Notes: generated by a model from the sequence alone, not told the origin. A DNA stretch of 64,000 bases from Lytechinus pictus (GCF_037042905.1 NC_087259.1:20170501-20234500); one strand, 5' to 3'; positions 23,301-30,907 are shown, counted from the first letter of the stretch. Made by a program: numbers and translations.

Positions 23301-26300
23301 TTGAATTACCATCATAACTTTGAAAGTATATTGGTCTAGTTCATTAAACTTGGACATAAGAGTAATCAAGTATCACTGAACATCCTGTGTGCATTTCAGG
23401 TCACATGACCAAGGTCAAAGGTCAATGAACTTTGGCCGAATTGGGGGTATCTGTTGAATTACCATCATAACTTTGAAAGGTTATGGATCTGATTCATGAA
23501 ACTTGGACATACATGTAAGAGTAATCAAGTATCACTGAACATCCTGTGCGAGTTTCAGGTCACATGATCAAGCTCAAAGGTCATGTAAGGTCAATGAACT
23601 TTGGCCATGTTGGGGGTATTTGTTGAATTACCATCATATCTCTGTAAGTGTATTGGTCTAGTTCATAAAACATGGACATAAGAGTAACCAAGTATCACTG
23701 AACATCTTGTGCGAGTTATAGTAGTTTTCAAAGTCAGCACTGCTGCTATATTGAATCGCGTGATGCAGGTGAGACCGCCAGAGGCATTCCACTTGTTCTT
23801 TCTTGTTCTTCATAATTATGGTTTGTTTATAATTTGTTTTGTTTGATCAAATTTTTTGTAAGTTACGAGTGACTTTATAAACAATTAATGGGCCACCAGT
23901 CGTTTGTAAAGTTGCTTGTAACTTACAAACAGCGTATGAAACACCCACCAGATCAATCACAACTCTTTGTGAGGTGGGGCCCATAACTGTGTTCACACTG
24001 TGGCACTTCATATGCCAGTCATTTGTAATTTTTTATTCATTTATTTAAAACGGTTTAATTCAACAAGTGTGTCTATAGCGGCTGAAAAGCCGAATTGCAT
24101 TACCCTTTACAATTATTTACATAAAAATTCAATCAATATCAAACAAAAAACAACTCAATTTACACAAATTCTACATCATAAATACACTTATAATATCACG
24201 ATATAAATTAAATGATAAATTGATACTGATAGTACATGCATTTGTTGTAAAATGTTGTTTAAAAAAATTCTAACAGATTAATTATAAATTCACATCTGAA
24301 TGGCAAGATTCGTTTTTTCTTTCCCGTGCCTTTTGTGATTCCCCCTAGATATTTGGTATTAGACATATTGACTACCGCTTCTCTCCTTTGCTTCCTGTGT
24401 GTTTTTGCTTCATATAGCTTCTAAAAACGCAAGAAGAAACAAGAGCGACAGAGAAGAGACTCACCCAGCTTAGACAGTCATTAGTGAGAAATCAAAGGTA
24501 TTTAGAAATAGTTTAATTAAGATGATCATCTTTTTTATGTTTTGTCACCTTCTCTTTGATTGATCTTAAAGGTTAATTTGACCCTAACAATGATTTTTGT
24601 CTCGCCCACCAGAGGTGAAGGCGAGACTTAGGGATCCAAATGTCGTCCGTCGTCCGTCCGTCACAAACCTGTAATGACACATAACTCCACAACCGTAAGT
24701 CGCTTTTCAACCAAACTTGGATGGTAGATGGACTTGGGAGACCTGCGTGTTATGCTGCAGTCTGAGGTCACATGGTAAGGTCAAAGGTCATTTTCAGGTC
24801 AACGTTAATTGGATGGTAGATAGACTTGGGGGACGTGCATCTTATGCTGCAGTCAGAGGTCACATGGTTAGGTCAAAGGTCATTTCAGGTCAACGTTAAA
24901 GTTTACATGCAAGACTCTCTTATGACACCTAACTCCGCAACAGTAAGTCACTTTTCAACCAAAATTGGATGGTAGATAGACTTGGGGGACGTGCATTTTA
25001 TGCTGCAGTCAGAGGTCACATGGTTAGGTCAAAGGTCATTTCAGGTCAACGTTAAAGTTTACATGCAAGACTCTCTTATGACACCTAACTCCACAACCCT
25101 AAGTCGCTTTTTAGCCAAACTTGGATGGTAGATGGACTTGGGGGACCTGCATTTTATGCTGCAGTCTGAGGTCACATGGTAAGGTCAAAGGTCATTTTCA
25201 GGTCAACGTTAAAGTTTACATGCAAGACTCTCTTATGACACCTAACTCCGCAACCGTAAGTCGCTTTTCAACCAAACTTCGATGGTAGATGGACTTGCGG
25301 TACCTGCATGTTATGCTGCAGTCTGAGGTCACATGGTAAGGTCAAATGTCATTTTCAGGTCAACGTTAAAGTGTACATGCAAGACTCTCTTATGACACCT
25401 AACTCCGCAACCGTGAGTCGCTTTTCAACCAAACTTGGATGGTAGATGGACTTGGGGGATCTGCATGTTATGCTGCAGTTGGAGGTCACATGGTAAGGTC
25501 AAAGGTCATTTTCAGGTAAACGTTAAAGTTTACCTGCAAGACTCTCTTATGATGCCTAACTCCGCAACCGTAAGTCGCATTTCCACCAAACTTGGATGGT
25601 AGATGGACTTGGGGGACCTGCATGTTATGCTGCAGTCGGAGGTCACATGGTAAGGTCAAAGGTCGTTTTCAGGTCAATGTTAAAGTTTACATGCAAGACT
25701 CTCTTATGACACCTAACTCCGCAACAGTAAGTCACTTTTCAACCAAACTTGGATGGTAGATAGACTTGGGGGACGTGCATGATATGCTGCAGTCAGAGGT
25801 CACATGGTTAGGTCAAAGGTCATTTCAGGTCAACATTAAAGTTTACATGCAAGACTCTCTTATGACACCTAACTCCACAAGCGTAAGTCACTTTTCAATC
25901 AAACTTGGATGGTAGATGGACTTGGGGGACCTGCATGTTATGCTGCAGTTGGAGGTCACATGGTTAGGTCAAAGGTCATTTTGAGGTCAACGTTAAAGTT
26001 TACATGCAAGACTCTCTTATGACACCTAAGTCCGCAACCGTAAGTTACTTTTCAACAAAACTTGGATGGTAGATGTACTTAGGCGACCTGCATGTTATGG
26101 TGTCACATGGTAAGGTCAAAGGTCATTTTCAGGTCAAAATTTACGTGCAAGGCTTCTTATGACAAGTGTTATTCCATCCCAGTCATTTCACAATGAAGTT
26201 TCGATATAATTCTCTTCCGTGCCCTCGCAAATCACGATATTTCTGGTTATTTTCATAAGTGGGCGAGACACAAAATTGCTTTTGCCTTGTGTATAAATAA

Positions 26301-26980
26301 GAGATGAAAAATTTGAGTAAAATATTGGTGAAGGTTTGATGAACATCAGTCTAAAAATAACGGAGGTACAAATTTTGGAAATTTGTATTTTGTGACTTCA
26401 CGAATGAGCAGTTTTTCTATTAAAAAAAAGGGAATTAATTTTGTGTGTGGGAGATACATCTCTTTGTATGAAAAAAAATAAATTTCTCTTTAATATAATG
26501 TTCCATTGAAACAATTGGATTTATGGAATTTATTACATGATATATGGGGGAACTGCTCACATATGACGTCACATGTTTAATAAAATAATTAACAATAATA
26601 TTTTCTGTTTAATGGCCTCATCTTGCCAACGAAAGGAACCATCCTTATCATAATCTCTTATCACCACATTCCCATGGATCTGCAATCATTTTCACCTTCT
26701 ATTTCTTTGTATGTTCAGGGATAAGACATTTTTTAATGTTTTATTTCTTTGTATGTTCAGGGATAAGACATTTCTTTCTGTTTATTTCTTTGTTCAAGGA
26801 TAAGAATTTGTTTATGTTTTAATATTTCATTGTATGATCAGGGATAAGACATCATGTGCGGCTATACAGCTCAAGATCCAAAGAGCGGAGGACTATCTTG
26901 CCACCTTGAAATCATCGCAAAGAAAACTAGAAAGACAGAAAACTAGCCGGGATGATCACAAAAAGTTAACAATATTTTGA
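8237..26980 (+). CDS. ZGPAT: ZGPAT, CCCH zinc finger and G-patch domain protein (12 exons seen, N-terminus missing)
   Basis: Coding exons: 8237-8339, 9889-10031, 10915-11139, 13662-13762, 14258-14320, 14646-14806, 18985-19231, 19728-19792, 20977-21168, 22394-22506, 24418-24497, 26842-26980. They total 1632 nt, all junctions are GT-AG with matching phases, and the frame closes on TGA, giving 543 residues (numbered here from the first codon of 8237). Order of domains: N-terminal helix with DALRQLQQDLKDIIELTQ (about 17-34), acidic linker, CCCH finger KPCPYYFKGECRFSEEDCKF (about 177-196), Tudor-like module (about 216-265), acidic stretch, G-patch GYEIGKGLGKNGEGRTEP (about 335-375), lysine-rich segment, C-terminal coiled coil (about 470-543). 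The order matches vertebrate ZGPAT (about 530 aa), known as a nuclear sequence-specific transcriptional repressor that recruits NuRD. Roughly 12-16 N-terminal residues lie in an upstream exon I could not place securely. Introns hold many transposon insertions, yet the coding frame is undamaged. Confidence 0.95.
8478..8760 (+). mobile_element. tRNA-derived SINE in ZGPAT intron
   Basis: It has an RNA polymerase III B-box-like GGATCGAATCCC and a conserved SINE body (CACAATGTGCTGCACTCAAC, CCAGGTGAGGTAAATGGGTA, cgcctagcttagccgggtaa), ending in an (ATT)n tail. Related copies lie on the minus strand near 30300-30690 and 53975-54256. Confidence 0.85.
9221..9811. mobile_element. TTAA-flanked MITE (piggyBac-like) in ZGPAT intron
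   Basis: It lies between TTAA at 9217-9220 and TTAA at 9812-9815. The ends are AGGGGAATCCA and its complement TGGATTCCCC. There is no ORF, which fits a non-autonomous element. Confidence 0.75.
9889..10031 (+). CDS. ZGPAT: ZGPAT exon: conserved SLLSLRKSNLL segment
   Basis: Acceptor ttccctag, donor TTTTCAG|GTTAAA. It encodes GSLLSLRKSNLLSYVDDI and an acidic tail ending DMDEEFAAFQ. The start matches the vertebrate ASLVSVRKSSLLAALDEE segment. Confidence 0.93.
10915..11139 (+). CDS. ZGPAT: ZGPAT exon: acidic linker leading to the CCCH region
   Basis: Exactly 75 codons, phase 0 at both ends (aatctag|GCAGAA ... GATGAG|GTACAT). It is rich in Ser, Asp and Glu, and ends with ILYKPDWGAYQRHNAVVLSV, which matches the vertebrate segment around SSWGTLEYHNAMVVG. 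Confidence 0.93.
11165..13104. mobile_element. hAT-like non-autonomous element (about 1.94 kb) with purine tract
   Basis: The termini CAGGGTGCTACATAAC and GCTTATGTCGCACCCTG are imperfect inverted repeats starting CAGGGTG, typical of hAT. Just inside each end are repeated CTTGCCCG/CGGGCAAG motifs (subterminal repeats). The flanks share only GGTTA, so the target duplication is unclear. The interior is a polypurine tract and AT-rich sequence. Confidence 0.75.
11515..12350 (+). repeat. polypurine GGAA/GAAA tract, about 835 bp
   Basis: Nearly uninterrupted purines on the + strand (ggaaggaagg, aaagaaagaa units). It produces overlapping Lys/Glu/Arg-rich and Phe/Ser-rich pseudo-ORFs on both strands. 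Such tracts can form triplex DNA. Confidence 0.95.
13265..13425. mobile_element. small CAGGGCCC hAT-type MITE
   Basis: The left end CAGGGCCCCATCGCATAAAG mirrors the right end ...TTATGTAACAGGGCCCTG. About 160 bp long, no coding content. Confidence 0.6.
13662..13762 (+). CDS. ZGPAT: ZGPAT exon: first part of the CCCH zinc finger
   Basis: Encodes VLFCNPTNASMKPCPYYFKG and ECRFSEEDC, ending two bases into the next Lys codon. It carries the first three cysteines of the finger. Confidence 0.95.
14258..14320 (+). CDS. ZGPAT: ZGPAT exon: end of CCCH finger
   Basis: A short 63-nt exon encoding KFSHGYIVNASELQAFQEID. It supplies the final His of the CCCH finger and the start of the linker to the Tudor-like module (vertebrate RFSHGQVVSLDELRPFQ). 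Confidence 0.95.
14646..14806 (+). CDS. ZGPAT: ZGPAT exon: Tudor-like domain
   Basis: Encodes GRCLAKYSDDIWYPASITDI, then a beta-rich segment with VTVCFESYGDS and ending ENVLPIG. The pattern (cLAky.D..WY.A.It.i) is typical of Tudor-fold modules and aligns with vertebrate ZGPAT. Confidence 0.93.
14966..15838. mobile_element. hAT-like non-autonomous element, 873 bp, with GTCTCGG subterminal repeats
   Basis: It is flanked by the 8-bp duplication GCCCAGAT (14958-14965 and 15839-15846; one more base also matches). The ends begin CA on both strands (CATATTTTAGTGTC; CAGTGTTGGGTCC). Many GTCTCG/TCTCGGC motifs cluster near each end. Its small ORFs (such as the acidic one near 15480) look fortuitous. 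Confidence 0.8.
16323..17636 (+). CDS. C-terminal part of a non-LTR retrotransposon polyprotein (zinc knuckle and restriction-like endonuclease)
   Basis: 437 codons without a stop. The catalytic reverse-transcriptase core is missing; what remains begins in the thumb region (YKVCILTRYALPSLRYML). A zinc knuckle CNLCNSTGTLHHVLNNC (CX2CX7HX4C) lies near residues 246-262. It is followed by RHNNIIHIIL, KPDICYI and TIIELTVPFE, which fit the R-H, PD and (D/E)xT elements of the restriction-like endonuclease of R2/NeSL/CRE-type elements, and by RKQDRYAGL. A methionine start is absent (opens at TTG after a stop), so it is a remnant and probably not expressed on its own. The intact frame suggests recent insertion. 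Confidence 0.85.
   Translation: MELFTGKASEVYDYMKENLEVMLENISKSNIRNEYKVCILTRYALPSLRYMLTVHDINATHLKSLDVILDKYLKLWFGIPHRGANIAVVHDPDGLNIPTISDLYRICHCLAYSRSRMKGDEIVNHALDRRLERESEWSRQMSFTVDAHETHLKVSDSLNWNQAKTHIKKSIREDCREKWIKLIEPLLVQGEFMKIVHMENTDVTWKSIIYNVPQGVMKFMVNAAIDSLPTNKNLYRWGKRISDKCNLCNSTGTLHHVLNNCEKMLDRYTWRHNNIIHIILKNIKPTTSNTNRVYADIEGESINGGTVPPHIIPTQQKPDICYIDNNNKTITIIELTVPFETNIENAHQRKQDRYAGLVHDITATGWKSNLICIEIGSRGLITPQNKYRMKEILNLSTHSERYPDFRDQIVKTVLLNSYVIFQGRREPTWQIDQYMKV
16323..18425 (+). mobile_element. 5'-truncated RLE-type non-LTR retrotransposon
   Basis: It consists of the ORF at 16323-17636, then a 3' region with pyrimidine-rich sequence (about 17780-18190), a stem-loop at 18360-18383 (CCGGCCAACCT-gat-AGGTTGCCGG) and AATAAA at 18411-18416. 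It sits in sense orientation in the ZGPAT intron between the Tudor and G-patch exons. The 5' boundary is taken just after an in-frame TAA (16317-16319); target-site duplications were not identified. Confidence 0.8.
18557..18900. repeat. foldback repeat built of ggtccaat/ggtctaat motifs
   Basis: The left half has repeated catttggtcca / cgtctaatcacc motifs; the right half has their complements (gaccaaatgg, ttagacggaatgggcaattg). gaatgggcaattg mirrors the left aattgcctattcg region. It is related in motif to the repeat at 39777-40255. Confidence 0.65.
18985..19231 (+). CDS. ZGPAT: ZGPAT exon: acidic linker and start of G-patch
   Basis: Encodes a Glu/Asp-rich linker with two acidic runs, then GEWETHTRGIASKLMAMMGY and EIG. 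A GG dinucleotide of the next Gly codon lies before the donor GTAAGT. Confidence 0.95.
19240..19475. mobile_element. hAT-type MITE remnant (CAGTGGCGTATCTAGGGG end)
   Basis: CAGTGGCGTATCTAGGGGAG is a common hAT-like terminal sequence in invertebrate genomes. The opposite end is degraded (gctccgccctaatttcctag). It lies 8 bases after a ZGPAT exon donor. Confidence 0.45.
19728..19792 (+). CDS. ZGPAT: ZGPAT exon: G-patch core
   Basis: Encodes KGLGKNGEGRTEPVEAVIVP and AG. It contains the glycine signature GKGLGKNGEGR that defines G-patch domains. Confidence 0.96.
19900..20700. other. ZGPAT intron sequence with G and C homopolymers
   Basis: Poly-G at about 19907-19918 followed by GACCCCCC, and a poly-C run of almost 30 at about 20612-20639. 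The interior has AT-rich repeats (aaaaacaaaggtttgaaaaaac, aagaaatacataagaa). Possibly a degraded element; run lengths may be unreliable in assembly. Confidence 0.4.
20977..21168 (+). CDS. ZGPAT: ZGPAT exon: lysine-rich basic segment
   Basis: Encodes KSLDTCMKLREMKKLGIVGK, a very basic Lys/Asn/Gly stretch that could act as a nuclear localisation or RNA-contact segment (inference), and KDVFEFINTHLGAKK, matching the vertebrate NVFDFLNEKL block. Confidence 0.94.
21180..22380. other. ZGPAT intron, nothing recognised
   Basis: AT-rich sequence. The part at about 21300-21780 (gttatttacattcaatttcaa... ) resembles a degraded repeat, but no terminal motifs or frame can be identified. Confidence 0.3.
22394..22506 (+). 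CDS. ZGPAT: ZGPAT exon: linker to coiled coil
   Basis: Encodes IKVNELLADNTVLVKTNRVH and REESQGERKANTRQLNVQ, with acceptor tttgcag and donor GTCCAG|GTAAGT. It is in phase with both neighbours. Confidence 0.9.
22696..23810 (+). mobile_element. GTCTCACCTGC element, copy 2
   Basis: It starts TTTTTGTCTCACCTGCATAG, with the GGCGGCGGC block and AACCTAAGGTTAAGTTTTTG palindromic motif, and ends gatgcaggtgagaccgccag, then aggcattccacttgtt. The body has tandem units with AAGGTCAAAGGTCATTTAGG. It lies in the ZGPAT intron after the 22394-22506 exon. Confidence 0.92.
24418..24497 (+). CDS. ZGPAT: ZGPAT exon: coiled coil, part 1
   Basis: Encodes LLKTQEETRATEKRLTQLRQ and SLVRNQ, a charged heptad-type helix matching the vertebrate LFQTEEKIERTQRDIRSIQE block. 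Confidence 0.93.
24597..26290 (+). mobile_element. GTCTCGCCCAC element with 157-bp tandem array
   Basis: It begins TTTTTGTCTCGCCCACCAGA with a gtcgtccgtcgtccgtccgt block and ends AAGTGGGCGAGACACAAAAT, so GTCTCGCCCAC is inverted at its ends. The interior holds ten copies of GGATGGTAGATGGACTTGGG-type units at about 24719, 24811, 24968, 25123, 25281, 25438, 25594, 25751, 25908 and 26064 (period 155-158 bp apart from the first). No ORF of interest. Confidence 0.92.
26701..26852 (+). repeat. four tandem copies of the 3' splice site before the last ZGPAT exon
   Basis: TTTCTTTGTATGTTCAGGGA-taagacat occurs at 26702 and 26744, with a degraded copy at about 26784 (tttctttgttcaaggataag) and the working copy at about 26825 (atttcattgtatgatcaggg). 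Acceptor AGs fall at 26717-26718, 26759-26760, 26797-26798 and 26840-26841. Confidence 0.9.
26842..26980 (+). CDS. ZGPAT: ZGPAT terminal exon: coiled coil, part 2, and stop
   Basis: Encodes DKTSCAAIQLKIQRAEDYLA and a basic helix ending SRDDHKKLTIF-stop, close to the vertebrate C-terminus (KADTHKKMTEF). The acceptor used is the last of four similar copies of an acceptor-plus-GGATAAGA segment. Confidence 0.95.
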
Positions 26981-27201
26981 CCAATGCTTCGATGCTGGAC
27001 AACAATGTACTGCCATCCCCTTTCTAGTGTTTGACTTGAGGAATTTCATCGATCTTGCCACCTTGAAATCATCGCAAAGAAAACTAGAAAGGCAGAAAAC
27101 CAGCCGGGATGATCACAAAAAGTTAACAATATTTTGACCCATGCATCACTACTGGACAACAATATACCCCTTTCTAGTCTGTTTGACTTGAGGAATTTCA
27201 T
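26895..27201 (+). repeat. 157-bp tandem duplication of the ZGPAT coding end and stop
   Basis: 26895-27051 (atcttgccaccttgaaatca ... gaggaatttcatcg) is repeated at 27052-27201. The second copy keeps the reading frame through KKLTIF-stop. The only two differences in its coding part (AGA to AGG, ACT to ACC) are synonymous. It lacks its own splice acceptor and lies after the first stop. Confidence 0.93.
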
Positions 27202-27245
27202 TCATTCGCCTGACCATCAGTGCAGCATGCGTAATGCACATAGAG

Positions 27246-27600
27246 ATGTTGTGGATCAGTGGATATTTCCATGGGCTTTGAACTATAAGGTCAGAGGTTC
27301 AAATCTCAGCTTCCTAGTGCAAGACATTAATCTGGATTTACTACTATCCTCCATGGTGCTGTAGGAGTACCCGAAATGATGCAAAACTCATTGTACTTTG
27401 CCCAGGATTGTGAGTGCCTCACTTTACAGCTGGCCTGGAATGATTGGTGTACTCACAAAGACTGTTTGAATCTGATGACCGGAATAGATGCACCTTGTAT
27501 GGATAGGCTATTTATAAGTAAATGGATCATTATTATTGCTATTATGATAAACTTAGCAACTAGGAAACTTACAGCTCTCTGGTCCTCTCTCCGAAGGACT
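27246..27600 (+). mobile_element. tRNA-derived SINE-like sequence
   Basis: A-box-like TGGATCAGTGG and B-box-like GGTTCAAATCT are spaced as in a tRNA (about 27254-27310). They are followed by an unrelated body ending near tattattgctattatg. Confidence 0.55.
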
Positions 27601-27724
27601 TGATTATTTTCAATATTAAATTATGAGATCATGCTATTTTATATTTGTCTTTACTGAAAATGTTATTTGTTGATGTATTGCATCTTCTTGTTTAACTAGT
27701 CATTCATCAATCCAAATAATTATA

Positions 27725-27895
27725 TTTTCATTTATTCATCCGTCCAACCATCCGTCAATCCAGCCTATCATCAGCCATCCATCCTTCAATCCATTCATCC
27801 ACAATTCATCTTTCTATCCATACATCCATTTATCCTTCCATCCATCCACCTATCCATCTTTATACCATCCATCCAATCATCCATCTTTATACTTT
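27725..27895 (+). repeat. CATC-rich microsatellite
   Basis: Imperfect (CATC)n / (ATCC)n repeats (ccatccatccttcaatcc, tccatccacctatccatc). Confidence 0.85.
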
Positions 27896-28025
27896 AAATC
27901 GTTTTAAACAACTTCCAAGAATGTTCTGTAATCTGATTGGTCCAAATCAGATCACATGATATTTAGCGTATTGCACTATTGCATCAAAAATGCACTATCA
28001 TGCACTCTTACGTCATACCAAATGT

Positions 28026-28061
28026 ACTATCCTGCACTCTGACGTCAGAGTGCAGGATAGT
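28026..28061. repeat. 36-bp perfect palindrome with a central CRE
   Basis: ACTATCCTGCACTCTGAC (28026-28043) is followed with no spacer by its exact complement (28044-28061). The centre is TGACGTCA, the consensus CREB/ATF site. Nearby degenerate copies of the half (tgcactatcatgcactctta) lie at 27972-28012, so it is probably part of a foldback element. Confidence 0.9.
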
Positions 28062-28208
28062 CCGAGGTCTGGAATTATCTAGAATTTAGATCAAATATAG
28101 CATTCGGGGCAACTCAGTAACATGGGGGAGGGGGGGTTGTATTAAACAAACAATGCACGCATTCTTGTGCATAGAGAACCTGAATAATGAACTCTGCTTG
28201 ATTCGCCA

Positions 28209-28243
28209 AATGGATATATCGCACTCGGTGCGGTATATCCATT
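28209..28243. repeat. 35-bp hairpin with 16-bp arms
   Basis: AATGGATATATCGCAC (28209-28224) and GTGCGGTATATCCATT (28228-28243) pair with a single wobble around the loop TCG. Weaker matching arms with tgcacgc and gttcattat motifs extend on both sides (28150-28300). Confidence 0.85.
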
Positions 28244-28379
28244 GGATCTTCTCTCACATCGTTCATTATTTGGCCCTGCATGCACGCGCTTACGTGCATT
28301 ATTTGTATACTATCCGTCCATTTCATATACATTTTAGAAGTGTCTTGTAGACCTATGTAGCATGTGAAGAAAGAGGGTA

Positions 28380-29090
28380 AAGCAAGTTTAGTGTGGTGTG
28401 AGAAAAGTAGAAATTGGATCCACGGGGGATGAAGAGGGTGACACGCTAGTCAAAGATATTTTGTGTGTAAAGATGCTCGAAAAAAATTGGAAGGATGGTA
28501 GATCAGGAGGTAAAGTGTGCTGGGGTCGGATGGAATTGGATAAGGAGTTGCTCATACCAGAAAGACAGGATAAGTGTGGGTGATGGATGAGATGTACATA
28601 GCTTTGATGGTAGGGCAATGCTGGGTGGATAAAGTTTAGGGAATGTGAATAGCTGTAACACAGGTGAAATTTATTTCAAGATGGAAGGAATGGTATATTA
28701 GACTTGTGTGAGATGCTAGATCAGGACAAGACGTGGTATTTGAGAGAAAACACGGTAGGGAATTTAAGAGATAGTACAGTGAGAGTGAAAGCAATGTGTG
28801 GTGAAATTTGATAGGAAGTAGATAAATGACTTTATGCAGATGTTCAGTTTAGAAGATGCATTGGACAATTGGAGGAAAGTTGGTATGTGCATGTGCGGAG
28901 GTAAGAAGGCTGGCATGCTTTTAATAAGGGTGGCTTTTGACTTTGTGATTGTTGTTTCAGGGAGGAGGGGACGGCCAAAGAAGATATGGAAGAAGTGCAA
29001 GAGAAGAGGAGGTTTGGTATGAGGGAATATTTTAAGAAGGGCTTTTGAGTTTGTGATGGTTGCTTTGAAAAGATAAAGTTCAAAAGAAGA
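28380..29090 (+). pseudogene. degenerate LINE-type reverse transcriptase 3' remnant
   Basis: 28960-29020 reads SGRRGRPKKIWKKCKRRGG, like the GRRxRGRPxxxWxxCV motif near the C-terminus of many invertebrate RT ORFs. Upstream fragments (WRKVGMCMCGGKKAG) are also reminiscent but broken by stops. A near-duplicate of gaagggcttttgagtttgtgat follows. Low certainty. Confidence 0.35.
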
Positions 29091-29099
29091 GGAGGGTTG

Positions 29100-30290
29100 C
29101 TATGAGAGGATGCACCTGATCCATCAAGTCCCTCCTCACCTCCCCCTGTCTCATATCAGGTTAAGTATAACTGAAAGTCAAATAACTGCCCAATTCAAAA
29201 CAATCTTTAGACCAAATTATGCAAACATTATGTTCCTCTTCTGATTCTAATTTCTATTTTTTCTGAAATCAAACAGATTTCTGGGGGCACCAAGAAATTA
29301 GACTCAGAAAAAATTACCTGTACTCACCAAAGTTTTCAGTTTCAAAAACTTATAAAAAAGGTAACAACTGGCAGAACTTCTTTTTCATTTATATTCAATT
29401 GGCTTGAATTTACAAGCTGTTGCAATTTATTTAAATACAAGTATCCAAAGTAAGGCATATTGCCTAAACTTTTACATTCTTTATTGTTAACTTGCAGCAG
29501 CAAAATGAACTAATTTATATCCTGGAAGTGGTACAAAAGAATTAAGGCTTGCCAAAATATATTGGCAAGATATAACCTTTCTGCATCTAATATCAATTTT
29601 CTGATTTTTTTTTGCAACTATATCCTGCAGCAACAGTCATTTCTCCCTTCCGAATGGTATTTCTTAGATTGTAAGTTAAATCTTACCAAAAATACATTTT
29701 CATACAGGTGAGCAAAGCAACCTTATTATTGCTACATCAATCTATACATACCCCTTGTGACCTATAACCATTCAAACTTAATATCCCATAATTCTGTTCA
29801 GTTTTAAACTAATGAAAATTCAATAAGATTACGAAGGCTAACAATTTACCAAATTACTTTCAATAACATGGATCAGAAAAATAAATCTATTAGATATTTC
29901 AAGAGTACCTTCAAAATTTAAATCAAATACAAGTATCTGCAAATGAGATGTAATAATTACATCAAAATTGCCCTTTGAGCAATATATCAGATTTATACTC
30001 AGAAATGTTGCTGCAAGTAAATCAGCAATAAATGCAATCATACAAGCACAGTGCGATAATATACTTGAGATGCTAATTTCATAAGGGCACAAACATTGCC
30101 CAGCATAAACTAAAAAGGCATTTCATGTATCGTAAAAACAAGCAATGAGGTTCAAATGAAATTACTTGAAAATTAAAAAGAGATTGATAAGAAGAATTGT
30201 GACATCACAATAATGTATGCATTGAGCCCTATTAATGCTTCCCCCTGTTTGTTTTTAGTTTCCATTGACACTCTTTATTTTTTAAGTGTT
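29100..30290. other. intergenic AT-rich region, nothing recognised
   Basis: Between ZGPAT and SEC22B. No coding exon, tRNA or clear repeat boundary was found. Confidence 0.4.
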
Positions 30291-30299
30291 TTGCCCTAG

Positions 30300-30690
30300 G
30301 ATACAAAGAGGAAGTATTATTACCCCGGCTTTAGCCCAAGCTACCATTTATTCAGCAGCGCTCAGAGCAATGAAATAATAATTCAATAATTAATCATGCT
30401 TACTTATATAGTGCGTAATACTTCTTTATAAGAGTTAAGTTTCTCTGCAAAAAATGTAGCATAATTACCCTGGCTTTAGCAGAGCTACTGTTACACGCTC
30501 AGTGTTTCAATGAATGAATTCCTGCCAGGTACCCATTTACATGCACCTCACCTGGGTTTCGTGCAACAATGTGGATCAATTTCTTTCCGAAGAAAATAAC
30601 GCCATGGGTGGGATTTGAACTCCCTACTCTCTCTTTTACAGTCCTGATAGTAATCCACTGGGCCACAATGCTCCATTTATCCGTCTGGGG
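30300..30690 (-). mobile_element. tRNA-derived SINE copies (minus strand)
   Basis: It carries attattaccccggctttagc and a second, similar attaccctggctttagcaga, then ctgccaggtacccatttaca, cacctcacctgggtttcgtg, and an end ccatgggtgggatttgaact, which on the minus strand is a B-box-like AGTTCAAATCCC. This is the SINE family also seen at 53975-54256. The doubled ggctttag segment suggests two copies or a duplication. Confidence 0.8.
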
Positions 30691-30907
30691 ACCGACCTTT
30701 AACGTCACATTCAGAAAGATGAGCCCCAGGACTAGGCTCATATCATGGAATTCTGACTCAGTTTGTAATTTCCACAGCATTTTTGTGGCAAAGGTTACAG
30801 GCACATGCCACAACAAAAAATCCTTAGCTTGCTTTTCCCTTGCACATAATTCAGTAACAACAAACAGCATTCGATTTTGCATTGAAATTGACCTACCCAT
30901 GAAGATC

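Noticed and set aside
24717..24899. 60-codon frame with a repeated WMVD-R--G pattern
   Set aside because: It is the translation of two units of the 157-bp tandem array; other units are not open in the same frame.
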